From Pseudomarimonas arenosa (GTDB lineage Bacteria; Pseudomonadota; Gammaproteobacteria; Xanthomonadales; Xanthomonadaceae), in contig NZ_JACYTR010000014.1 of the NCBI RefSeq assembly GCF_014841215.1, positions 1 to 64,000 of the forward strand: 64,000 nt of DNA. Reading direction: 5' to 3'. The notes below the pieces were generated by a model that saw only the letters and a list, made by a program, of their open reading frames with translations, searched no databases and had not been told where the DNA came from. Of this stretch, positions 1 through 7,800 are shown in pieces; position 1 is the first letter of the stretch; each line of letters starts with the position of its first letter. Made by a program: the position numbers and the translations under genes.

Positions 1-387
1 ATTGAACAGTGCCACCACCGCATCGTGCTCAATCAGGCGCTCGCGGTTCTTGCTGAACACGGTAGGGACCCACACCGCATCGTCCATGGACAGGCCAATG
101 AACCAACGGAACAGCAGGTTGTAATGGGTCTGCTCCATCAGCTGACGCTCAGAGCGCACGCTGTAGAAGATCTGCAGCAGCATTGCTCGCAGCAATTTCT
201 CCGGCGCAATGCTGGGCCGTCCGCCCCGGCGATCCTCGGCGTACATGCGTTGAAACAGGCTGTCGAGTCGAGCCAACGCCCGATTCACACGCTCGCGAAT
301 CGGCCGCAACGGGTGGTCCTTGGGAACGAAGTCGTCCAGCTTACGGACCGTGAACAACTGCTCCATGAAGACATCGGCTCCGCGCAT
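1..387 (-). CDS. IS5-family transposase, N-terminal part (cut by window edge)
   Basis: The reverse strand from 387 reads an open frame of 129 residues starting MRGADVFMEQLFTVR and containing GGRPSIAPEKLLRAMLLQ and SERQLMEQ, typical of the N-terminal part of DDE transposases of the IS5 family. This part binds the element ends; the catalytic DDE residues lie further along and outside the window. The frame is open to base 1, so the gene continues leftward. No stop or frameshift is visible. It lies outside the PKS operon and marks a possible edge of the island. Family assignment is confident; the subgroup is not. Confidence 0.85.
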   Translation of the reverse strand, partial: MRGADVFMEQLFTVRKLDDFVPKDHPLRPIRERVNRALARLDSLFQRMYAEDRRGGRPSIAPEKLLRAMLLQIFYSVRSERQLMEQTHYNLLFRWFIGLSMDDAVWVPTVFSKNRERLIEHDAVVALFN

Positions 388-480
388 CGGGCTTCCTTGC
401 CAGCGGTGTATCTGAAGGATGAGACAAGTTTACGATGCGAGGAGGTATTTCAGCAGCCTGTTAGGCGACAACTATCTTGA
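1..480 (-). mobile_element. End of an IS5-type insertion sequence (boundary approximate)
   Basis: The transposase fragment plus about 90 bases upstream of its start should include one end of the element. A motif reading ttcagcagcctgttag at about 447-462 resembles sequence often found near the ends of this IS group. I could not fix the terminal inverted repeat or a target duplication because the other end is outside the window, so the right boundary is a guess. Confidence 0.45.
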
Positions 481-533
481 CGCGGCGCGGTCTTGAAGGC
501 ACAACAGACAGGTTAGGGGATTTGCAATTGATG

Positions 534-1886
534 CTATGACCTGGTGGCTTTTGAGTGTGACGTACCAGCTGCTTCTGCCTGGCCGCCGCCGCTTCTTGCC
601 GCCATTTCGGGTCTTCGGGTTGGCCGCTTTCGTTTCTGGCGTGTGCTGCTATTGGGAGTTTGCATCAGTCCGCGCGTATCGGTGACCTGGTGAATGACTT
701 CGCTGTAGTGATCCAGCCTTCGGTTCAGGCACTTGACGTGTTGTGGCGGCACGGCGATGACATTCTGCACCGCCCAGTTGGGGTTGATTTCGACCCGACG
801 AACACGTTTGCCGGAGGGCTGAAACAGCCAGATGCAACTGCGATGAATATCGATGGCAGCGTACAGGCCATTTTCCAGGTGCAGGACGTTTTGCAGCCAT
901 TCGTCCAGGCCGGCTCGACTGCTGCTCGGTGGGCAGGCGTCCATGGACACCACTCGATTCACTTCGAATGATTCGTCAAGGAAGATGGCTCGTCCGCGTC
1001 GGGTGTCGGTGACCAGATACTGGTGTTGCCAGCCCGGCTCGAAGCCGTGTGGGCTGAGTAGTCCGTTGAGCACTTCGCGTGATTCGCCCTGGCGATTCAC
1101 CAGCAAAGCACTGCCGTGGTGAAACAGCGTGACCAGAAAACTCTGGTCATCACGGTAGCGAGCGTTGTTCAGATGGGCGGCCGTGAGCCCGGTGGGCAGG
1201 CCGAATCCACGCCAGGCGTCGGGGTTGTCGACTACCACGCAATGTGGGTCGCTGTCGAAGCGCGCCTGGCCGCCGCGGTTGATCCTGATTCCCGCGGGCG
1301 AGATGTTGTAGCCGTGTTCCCAGGCGTTCCATGCCATGGTCAGCTCGCAGCGTTCGATGTCGAATTCAAGCACGGTGTCGAATCCGGTGGACACCACCAA
1401 CAGCCGCGATCCGTCGGGCGAAAAGTACACGGAGTGCAGTTGAGCAAACCATGGGTTGCGATACACGTGCGTGGTGTGCTCACAGGCGTCGTAAATGCGA
1501 ACTTCATCGCCAGCCGCGACGGCGAGTCGCATTTCACGCCGGTCCAGGCCAAATGGCTCGCGAATCTGCATTTTCTCCGAATGCCCATTGCGCAGCGCCT
1601 GCTGGACCAACAAGCCGTCACGGTAGGGGCGGAGTGTGCGCCCTCCCAAGACTTTGAGCGATCGCCCGCCGCACAAGCGCTTGCGCATGATTCGATTCAA
1701 GGCGCGCTGTTGCTGGTGCTTTACCGTGAAGACCAGATCCAGGTGGTTGCCAAGAGTTGAATCGTTTGTGTAGTCGGCCAAGGATTCGCAGTGCGTAACG
1801 GCGGCGAGCTTGCGAACAGTATTGAGCACGTTTCGCAGCTGCCCAACGTGTGGTAGTTGATTGGCATTGAGTATGCGCTTTAGCAT
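534..1886 (-). CDS. Hypothetical beta-propeller-like protein (SMP-30/NHL-type repeats)
   Basis: About 450 residues. I chose the ATG at 1886 because a strong GGAGGGGG ribosome site lies about nine bases before it; an upstream TTG at 1961 has no such support. The middle part has repeated blade-like segments such as HSVYFSPDGSRLLVVSTGFD, then EFDIERCEL, FLVTLFHHGSALLVN and YAAIDIHRSCIWLF, which fit a beta-propeller resembling SMP-30/gluconolactonase or NHL-repeat proteins. The C-terminus is basic and rich in K/R/G. No signal peptide is evident. It is the last gene of a three-gene leftward group with the phosphopantetheinyl transferase and the phosphoesterase. Function unknown; a lactone-binding or tailoring role is only a guess. 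Confidence 0.6.
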   Translation of the reverse strand: MLKRILNANQLPHVGQLRNVLNTVRKLAAVTHCESLADYTNDSTLGNHLDLVFTVKHQQQRALNRIMRKRLCGGRSLKVLGGRTLRPYRDGLLVQQALRNGHSEKMQIREPFGLDRREMRLAVAAGDEVRIYDACEHTTHVYRNPWFAQLHSVYFSPDGSRLLVVSTGFDTVLEFDIERCELTMAWNAWEHGYNISPAGIRINRGGQARFDSDPHCVVVDNPDAWRGFGLPTGLTAAHLNNARYRDDQSFLVTLFHHGSALLVNRQGESREVLNGLLSPHGFEPGWQHQYLVTDTRRGRAIFLDESFEVNRVVSMDACPPSSSRAGLDEWLQNVLHLENGLYAAIDIHRSCIWLFQPSGKRVRRVEINPNWAVQNVIAVPPQHVKCLNRRLDHYSEVIHQVTDTRGLMQTPNSSTRQKRKRPTRRPEMAARSGGGQAEAAGTSHSKATRS

Positions 1887-2032
1887 GCAGCGTCGCCCCC
1901 TCCGAACGACTCGCACCGCACCGCAATTCTTGCCGGTTTGGCGTGCTATGAGTGAATTCAAAACATCGCGTTGAGTTACGAGTCAACGATGGTGCTTTGT
2001 TTCCTTTCGAACAGAATGGCTGAACCTGCGGT

Positions 2033-2818
2033 TCAAACAGCCGACAAGCAGCGAGATGTGCGCACGGGAACTGGGTCCATGGCTACGGGCTCAGCTGTGC
2101 CTGGCGCTGTCCTCATCATTTTCAAACGGGGAGGAATGCGGCTGATCCTCTCTACGCAGAGCGACAGCAGATACTCAGGAAAGGGATTCATGCTCCAGAA
2201 CAACCAGCGGGTTGGGTCGTCTGACAGTTCGGCGTGAACTTGCATATCCAGAGATCGCTGGCAGGGAAAGCTGAACCAGAACTGGTCCAAAGGAATGGAT
2301 AGCCCCATGCCCCGCGCCTTGATGTACGACTCTTTCAGAGTCCAATACTCGTAGAACTGCCTCTGCTGCGCTTCGGGAGGAAGGCGGGCAAGTTGGTCGG
2401 CTTCGTCGGCAGCAAAAAAGTGACTGGCGATATCCAGCGGGGCCGGGCGCGACACGAAGTTCTCGACGTCTACACCAAGCTGGGTGTGTCGGGCGACGGC
2501 CAGGACGATCAGACTCTTGGTGTGCGAAAGGTTGAACTGCAACCAGTCCGCTCCCGGCAACCGGCTAGAAATTCTCGGCTGCCCGTAGGGGTTGTAGTCG
2601 AATCGCCATTCAGACGGCGGAAGGTCGGCGTAGCGCGACAACGTGGTGCGCAGCATGGCGCGCGTCACCAGGTAGCGAATCTGGTCGTTCTCGAAACGAA
2701 AGCGGCCGATCTGTTGACGTTCGTCCTCGGTGAGCAGGCTGCGATATGCCAATAGTGTGGCCGGGTCGAACTGAGTGTAGTGCCACGTCCAAAGATGCAC
2801 GTCGTTGTTGCCTAGCAT
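2033..2818 (-). CDS. 4'-phosphopantetheinyl transferase, Sfp type
   Basis: A 261-residue protein that transfers the phosphopantetheine arm of coenzyme A to the active serine of carrier proteins. Visible family motifs are LGVDVEN (magnesium-binding Asp and Glu), FNLSHTKSLIVLAV before it, and YEYWTLKESYIKARGMGL after it (the WxxKExxxK signature). Length fits the Sfp/Gsp group of secondary-metabolite activators. The window encodes at least 18 carrier-protein domains that need this modification, so this is almost certainly the dedicated activator of the cluster. It is transcribed away from the PKS genes, 111 bases after the metallophosphoesterase gene. The last 30 or so residues are variable and may be a loose tail. 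Confidence 0.95.
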   Translation of the reverse strand: MLGNNDVHLWTWHYTQFDPATLLAYRSLLTEDERQQIGRFRFENDQIRYLVTRAMLRTTLSRYADLPPSEWRFDYNPYGQPRISSRLPGADWLQFNLSHTKSLIVLAVARHTQLGVDVENFVSRPAPLDIASHFFAADEADQLARLPPEAQQRQFYEYWTLKESYIKARGMGLSIPLDQFWFSFPCQRSLDMQVHAELSDDPTRWLFWSMNPFPEYLLSLCVERISRIPPRLKMMRTAPGTAEPVAMDPVPVRTSRCLSAV

Positions 2819-2929
2819 TGGCTGGGTCCGAATGGGCCGGGCAAGCGGCCGAGCGCAGTTTGTGCCCGCCCTTGCTGCTGTTGCGCTATGGCCTTGCCCT
2901 TCCGACAGGCGGCGCGACGAATCTTCATC

Positions 2930-3706
2930 CTATGCTTCCGATTCCTGCGCGACGGAGACCTCCAGCAATCCGCGAGTACCGAAGTGGTGCTCGTGAGGAT
3001 AGCCAAACGCATTGTTTATATAGGTGATGCCATCGATGGTCTTCTGGCGATTGATGTGTGTATGCCCGTAGACATGGGTTCGGGCCCCGAGTTGGCGCAG
3101 CTCTGAATCAATGCGAGTGGCGCCGAGCACCGGGTAGAGCTTGCGTTGCGCTTGCGGTATCCATGCCGGCATCAGGTCGAGTCTAGGCATGAAGTGTGAA
3201 AAAGTGACGACGTGCTGCACGTCGGCCGGTACCTGAGTCGGGTTGAGAGCGCTGAAATGGCGACTGACCTCAGGTTCGGTCATGCCATTGGGCCAGCGGC
3301 AGGCTATGAAGTCCATCCAGGCACGTCTCAGCATGTCGCAAGGGAAGCCGAAGGAAAAGTCATACCAGCCGAGCAGGGGCACGATCATTAGATCGTCATG
3401 CCGCAATGGCTGCATGGACGCGCCGGCCTCGGTGGCCGCCCCGGCGACCAGTTCAAACTTGTCCAGCGAGTGCTGCTGTGGCGTATCGCGTACTACCCAG
3501 AGTTCATGATTGCCCGGCACAAACAGGGTGTTGCGAAAGCGTGCCGAAAGTTCGCGCAGGCACCATCGCAATACTGGCAAGCGGTCGCTGATATCGCCTG
3601 CAACCATCAAAGTGTCATCTCGATAGTCCGACCGTGACAGTGCGCCAACCCATTTGGCGTTGTCGTCGTAGTCGACATGAATGTCGGAGATGGCAAAGAG
3701 TCGCAT
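2930..3706 (-). CDS. Calcineurin-like metallophosphoesterase
   Basis: A 258-residue protein with the full set of metallophosphoesterase motifs in order: ISDIHVDYDD (DxH) at the N-terminus, VAGDISDR (GDxxDR), VPGNHELW (GNHE), FSHF and YGHTHINR (GHTH) near the C-terminus. These bind a two-metal centre that hydrolyses phosphoesters. No signal peptide, so it is probably cytoplasmic. It is the first gene of the leftward group and sits beside the phosphopantetheinyl transferase. One could imagine removal or recycling of phosphopantetheine or nucleotide products, but the sequence does not show the substrate. Confidence 0.85.
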   Translation of the reverse strand: MRLFAISDIHVDYDDNAKWVGALSRSDYRDDTLMVAGDISDRLPVLRWCLRELSARFRNTLFVPGNHELWVVRDTPQQHSLDKFELVAGAATEAGASMQPLRHDDLMIVPLLGWYDFSFGFPCDMLRRAWMDFIACRWPNGMTEPEVSRHFSALNPTQVPADVQHVVTFSHFMPRLDLMPAWIPQAQRKLYPVLGATRIDSELRQLGARTHVYGHTHINRQKTIDGITYINNAFGYPHEHHFGTRGLLEVSVAQESEA

Positions 3707-3788
3707 GTGCTGCGTTGAGCCGGGTGCCGATGGGATGACAACATTCTTGTCAGGGTGGTGGGCGAATTACAACCTTGTCGTCAAAACC

Positions 3789-3808
3789 ATCGGTTTGATC
3801 GTGTTTGC
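3789..3808 (+). repeat. 20-bp direct repeat, copy 1 (candidate operator)
   Basis: Reads atcggtttgatcgtgtttgc and is repeated identically exactly 150 bases downstream. Together with the following bases it forms an imperfect dyad: TTTGATCG, six bases, CGGTCAAA. A shorter GTTTG-four bases-CAAAC hairpin is kept in both copies although the loop differs. This kind of spaced, partly palindromic repeat upstream of a large operon suggests a regulator binding site, but no regulator gene is in the window. Confidence 0.5.
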
Positions 3809-3938
3809 GGTCAAACGGTTAGTTCGAGTTGGTCGCTGTGGTCATCGCGATGGCGTGTTCTGCGACGGTCGGGATGTCGATGGGGTGTCGGCGTTCTCAC
3901 CAGAGTGAGTGCCGTAAAGCTGCATGGCGGGAAGAACT

Positions 3939-3958
3939 ATCGGTTTGATCGTGTTTGC
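3939..3958 (+). repeat. 20-bp direct repeat, copy 2 (candidate operator)
   Basis: Identical over 20 bases to the copy at 3789-3808. The flanking sequence then differs (catccaaac instead of cggtcaaac), leaving a weaker dyad but keeping the GTTTG/CAAAC stem. About 900 bases before the PKS A start. Could equally be a remnant of a small duplicated segment. Confidence 0.5.
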
Positions 3959-4549
3959 ATCCAAACGACTGGTTTCGCTTGTTACCGCATAGTCAGTACG
4001 AAGAAATGTGCACGCAGCTAAGTCCTTTCGCCGAAACAGTTTGCTATTCGGCGCCTTTAGCCAAGCGCTGTTTCGTGTTGCAGTCCTTGAGAAGTTTGCG
4101 TAATGATGAATTGCGCTTCGGGGGAAGTGTGTTGCCATCGAACTGCTTGTTTTGCTGTGATTTAGGCTAAACAGCATGTGATGAGCCTCGCAGTAGTCAC
4201 TCAGCTGTCTACGAAAAAGCTGGTCGTTCCGACAACACGGCCGGCGGGGCAGATTGCGATGCGGTAACGCAACAATCCCGATGTGTTCTTGCAGATGTCA
4301 CGCCTTCGTCATGGCTAGCCGGCACTCTTGCGGCGCTTTCGGTGCGGGACACGATGTATTCGTTGGGGGATTGAATGCGGGTCGAATGTGCGGGATCGTG
4401 GGGCAGGAAGGCAATAAGATCATCAGCTTGGGTAGCACATAGCCGATTCGCTGACTGCCTGCAACGGCAGGCGGAGTAGCAGCGATGATTGCGGTTCCGC
4501 GGCAAGGTGCCGGAGCTTGTCTGAAGTCTCTGTTCAGTGACATGTCAAG

Positions 4550-4599
4550 AACGGTTGCCGACTCCACCTCGCCTGTTGGCGAGCTCAGGGGCAACCGTT
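4550..4599. promoter_or_regulatory. Nested inverted repeat upstream of PKS A
   Basis: An outer pair of perfect 10-base arms (aacggttgcc at 4550-4559 and ggcaaccgtt at 4590-4599) encloses a perfect inner hairpin, ctcgcc-tgtt-ggcgag (4568-4583). No T-run follows, so it is not a classical terminator. It could be part of a structured 5' leader RNA or a protein-binding dyad upstream of the giant PKS operon. Confidence 0.45.
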
Positions 4600-4690
4600 T
4601 GTGGGTGCTGAGCCTCCTCAAGCGAATGTTTGAGAGATTTGGCGCCGTGCCGAAGCCGTTGGCTCTCGAACACGTCGATGTTCACGAACC

Positions 4691-4719
4691 CGCCGGATGC
4701 GAAAGCCGGCGTGCATCCG
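4691..4719. promoter_or_regulatory. Two mutually exclusive hairpins in the PKS A leader
   Basis: CGCCGG (4691-4696) can pair with CCGGCG (4706-4711), while CGGATGC (4694-4700) can pair with GCATCCG (4713-4719). The two stems share bases and cannot form together, a layout seen in attenuator or switch-like leaders. Another small stem (gaaca/tgttc, about 4668-4683) lies just before. In GC-rich DNA such pairs can arise by chance. Confidence 0.3.
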
Positions 4720-4824
4720 CGGTGCAGCGTCTGCTGAGGAATGCGCTGCTCGCTGCTGGAATGAAGTCTTCGCGCGTGTTGTGGTGGTCGACGTTCAAGG
4801 ACCACAACGGGCAGGGATTCCGTT

Positions 4825-7800
4825 GTGCGCCGAATGCGTCCCCGAGGGTTCGCGCAGTGGGCGGCTATGTCTGAGAAAGAACTGCCGTCTGCGCATCTTT
4901 CCGGCTCTTGCCTCGAAGCAGCCCGCCTGCCCGCCGATGCCGAGCGCCTGGCCACCGCTATCGTGGCGGCCCAGATGCGAGGGCTGTTCGCCGATGCGCA
5001 GGGCGAATACGTGCCGACCGAACGCAACGACATGCTGCGCCCCGCGCACCGCCGCTGGCTGGATGCCAATCTGCGTCATTTCGAGGCGCGCCGGCTGGTC
5101 GCCATCAATCAGCAAACAGGGCATTGCCGTTTTCTCGTCGACGAGGCTATGGATGCGCTGTGGTCGCGCTGGGACGCGGCGAAGCCGGGCTGGTGCGAAA
5201 ACGCCAACCACCGCGCCTATCTCAGCCTGATTGAAGCCTGCCTGCGCGGGCTGCCCGATATCTTGACCGGGGCGCTGCCCGCCACCGACGTGCTGTTCCC
5301 CGATTCGTCCATGCGTCTGGTCGAGGGCATTTACAAGCACAACCTGATCGCCGATCACTTCAATCGGGTGCTCGGCGAAAACCTGCGTGCGGAATTCGCC
5401 GCGCGGGCCGCGGGCGGCGAACGCGGCCTGCGTCTGCTCGAGATCGGTGCCGGCACCGGCGGCACCACCACGGGGCTGCTGCCGATGCTGCGCGGTTTCG
5501 GCGATCTAGTTGACGAGTATTGCTACACCGACCTGTCCAAGGCCTTTCTGCTGCATGCGCAGGAGGTCTACAAGCCAGAGTTTCCGGCGCTGCGCACCGC
5601 GATTTTCGATGTGGGCAAGCCGCTTGCGCTGCAGCCGATCGAGGGCAACCGCTACGACGCGGTGATCGCCACCAACGTGCTGCACGCCACCTCGAATATG
5701 CGCGAGACGCTACGCAACGCCAAGGCCTTGTTGAAGCGCGGCGGCATGCTGCTAGTCAATGAGCTCAGCGAGTGGTCGTGGCAGACGCATTTCACTTTCG
5801 GCCTGCTTGACGGCTGGTGGCTGTACGAGGACGAGAAGCTCCGGTTGCCTGACTGCCCGTGCCTGTCCCCGGCGCAGTGGAAATCGCTGTTAAAGGCCGA
5901 GCGCTTTCTCGATATCCGCTTCCCGGCTCAGGCCGATCACGGACTGGGTCAGTTGATCCTGACGGCGAAGAGCGACGGCGTGGTGCGTCAGCGCCTAATC
6001 CCGCCGGACGCGGCTGTCAGGACGGTTGTGCCTGCCCCTGTGCCGATGGCGCCGCAGCCGGCGACGACAATGGCGACGACAACGACCGACGATGCCGCAC
6101 TGCGCGCTGCCTGCGCGCTGCTGTTCCGGGAGATGATCGCGGGCGTGCTGCGGATGGGCGTGGGCGAGATCGAAACCCACAAGCCGCTCGAACACTACGG
6201 CCTGGACAGCATTCTCGTCGTCCAGCTGACCACGCAGTTCCGCAAGTTGTTCCACAGCGTACGCAGCACGCTGTTCTTCGAAGTGAAGAGCATCGACGGC
6301 TTGGTGCAGCACTTCTTCGCCAACGATCGCGCCGCTGTGATGTCGGCGCTCGATGCGCGCGGTGGGACAGCGGCAGCCGTTTCGCCTGCAGACAGTGTGC
6401 CGGCTGCGTCGCTCCCTGCGGCGGCAACGGCAACGGCTACGACGGACGATGCGGCGCTGCGCGCTGCCTGCGCGCTGCTGTTCCGGGAGATCGTCGCGGG
6501 CGTGCTGCGAATGGAGGTGGGCGAGATCGAAACCCACAAGCCGCTGGAACACTACGGGCTGGACAGCATTTTAGTTGTCCAGCTGACCACGCAGTTCCGC
6601 AAGCTTTTTCCGGCCACGCGCAGCACGCTGTTCTTTGAAGTTAAGAGCATCAACGGCCTGGTCGCCCATTTTCTGGAACTCGATCGGGCAAGGGTCGCGC
6701 AGGCGACGTGCGTGCACGCGACTGCAGTTTCATCGACGCAGGTGCCGGTGCCGGTGCCGGTGCCGGCCGCGCGCGCGGCGAGTAAAGCGCTGGACCGCTC
6801 CGGCCGCCGACGGCTGGCGCGGCGCAGCGATGCGCCAGCCGCACTGCCGATGCAGCCCGCCGCCGAAGCAGCGCCTTGGGTCGACGCGCCCGCTGCGCGT
6901 TTCGATGTCGCCATCATCGGCGTCAGCGGCCGCTATCCGCAGGCGCCCGATCTCGACGCGTTCTGGGACAACCTGGCGTCCGGGCGCAGTTGCGCCAGCG
7001 AAGTGCCCGCCGACCGTTGGCGCTGGCAGGACTATCACGATGCCGAAAAAGGCAAGGCCGGCAAAAGCTACACGCGCTGGGGCGGATTCCTCGACGACAT
7101 CGACAAGTTCGATCCGCTGTTCTTCCGTATCGCGCCGAAGGAAGCGAAGAAGATCGATCCGCAGGAACGCCTGTTCCTGGAGACCAGCTATCACGCAATC
7201 GAGGACAGCGGCTACACGCCGGCGACGCTGGCTTCGGCTGGCAAGGTCGGCGTGTTTGTCGGGGTAATGAATTCGCGCTACACCGCGCAGCCGTTGTTCT
7301 ATTCGATCGCCAACCGGGTCTCGTTCCTGTTCGATTTCTCCGGCCCTTCGCTTGCGGTGGACAGCGCCTGCTCTTCATCGCTGACCGCGATCCATCTCGC
7401 GTTGGACAGCCTGTACAGCGGCATGTGCGAGGCCGCGATCGCCGGCGGCGTTAGCTTGATCGTCGATCCGCAGCACATGCTGGAACTCTCCGCGCTTGGG
7501 ATGCTGTCGGAAGGGGCCCAGTGCCGCGCCTTTGGCCGCAACGCCGACGGCTTTGTCGATGCCGAAGGCGTCGGTGCGGTGGTGCTCAAGCCGCTGGACC
7601 AGGCCCTGCGCGACGGCGACCACATTTACGCGGTGATCAAGGGCAGCGCGCTGAACACCGGCGGCCGCACCCATGGCTACACGGTGCCCAACCCGGCCGC
7701 GCAGGCGGAGGTGGTTGCGTCCGCCTTGGCTCGTGCCAACATCGATTCCGCCGACGTGAGCTACATCGAGGCCCATGGCACCGGCACCGCGCTCGGCGAT

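Larger units (their letters stand above)
3707..4824. other. Intergenic region between divergent transcripts; no gene recognised
   Basis: About 1.1 kb separates the leftward phosphoesterase gene from PKS A. Short open frames occur (for example 3842-4177 on the reverse strand and 4485-4874 on the forward strand) but their translations resemble no family and lack convincing ribosome sites. The first half is less GC-rich than the coding sequence. It holds two 20-bp repeats (3789 and 3939), and its second half is rich in stem-loops (4550-4719). It should contain the divergent promoters for the PKS operon and the activation genes. I could not place -35/-10 boxes with confidence. Confidence 0.6.

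Noticed and set aside
3842-4177. 111-residue reverse-strand open frame in the left intergenic region
   Set aside because: Low-complexity Ser/Thr/Arg-rich translation, no motif, no clear ribosome site.
4485-4874. 129-residue forward open frame ending at the PKS A start
   Set aside because: No resemblance to a known protein and overlaps the hairpin-rich leader. I considered a leader peptide or a broken PKS end, but the translation shows neither.
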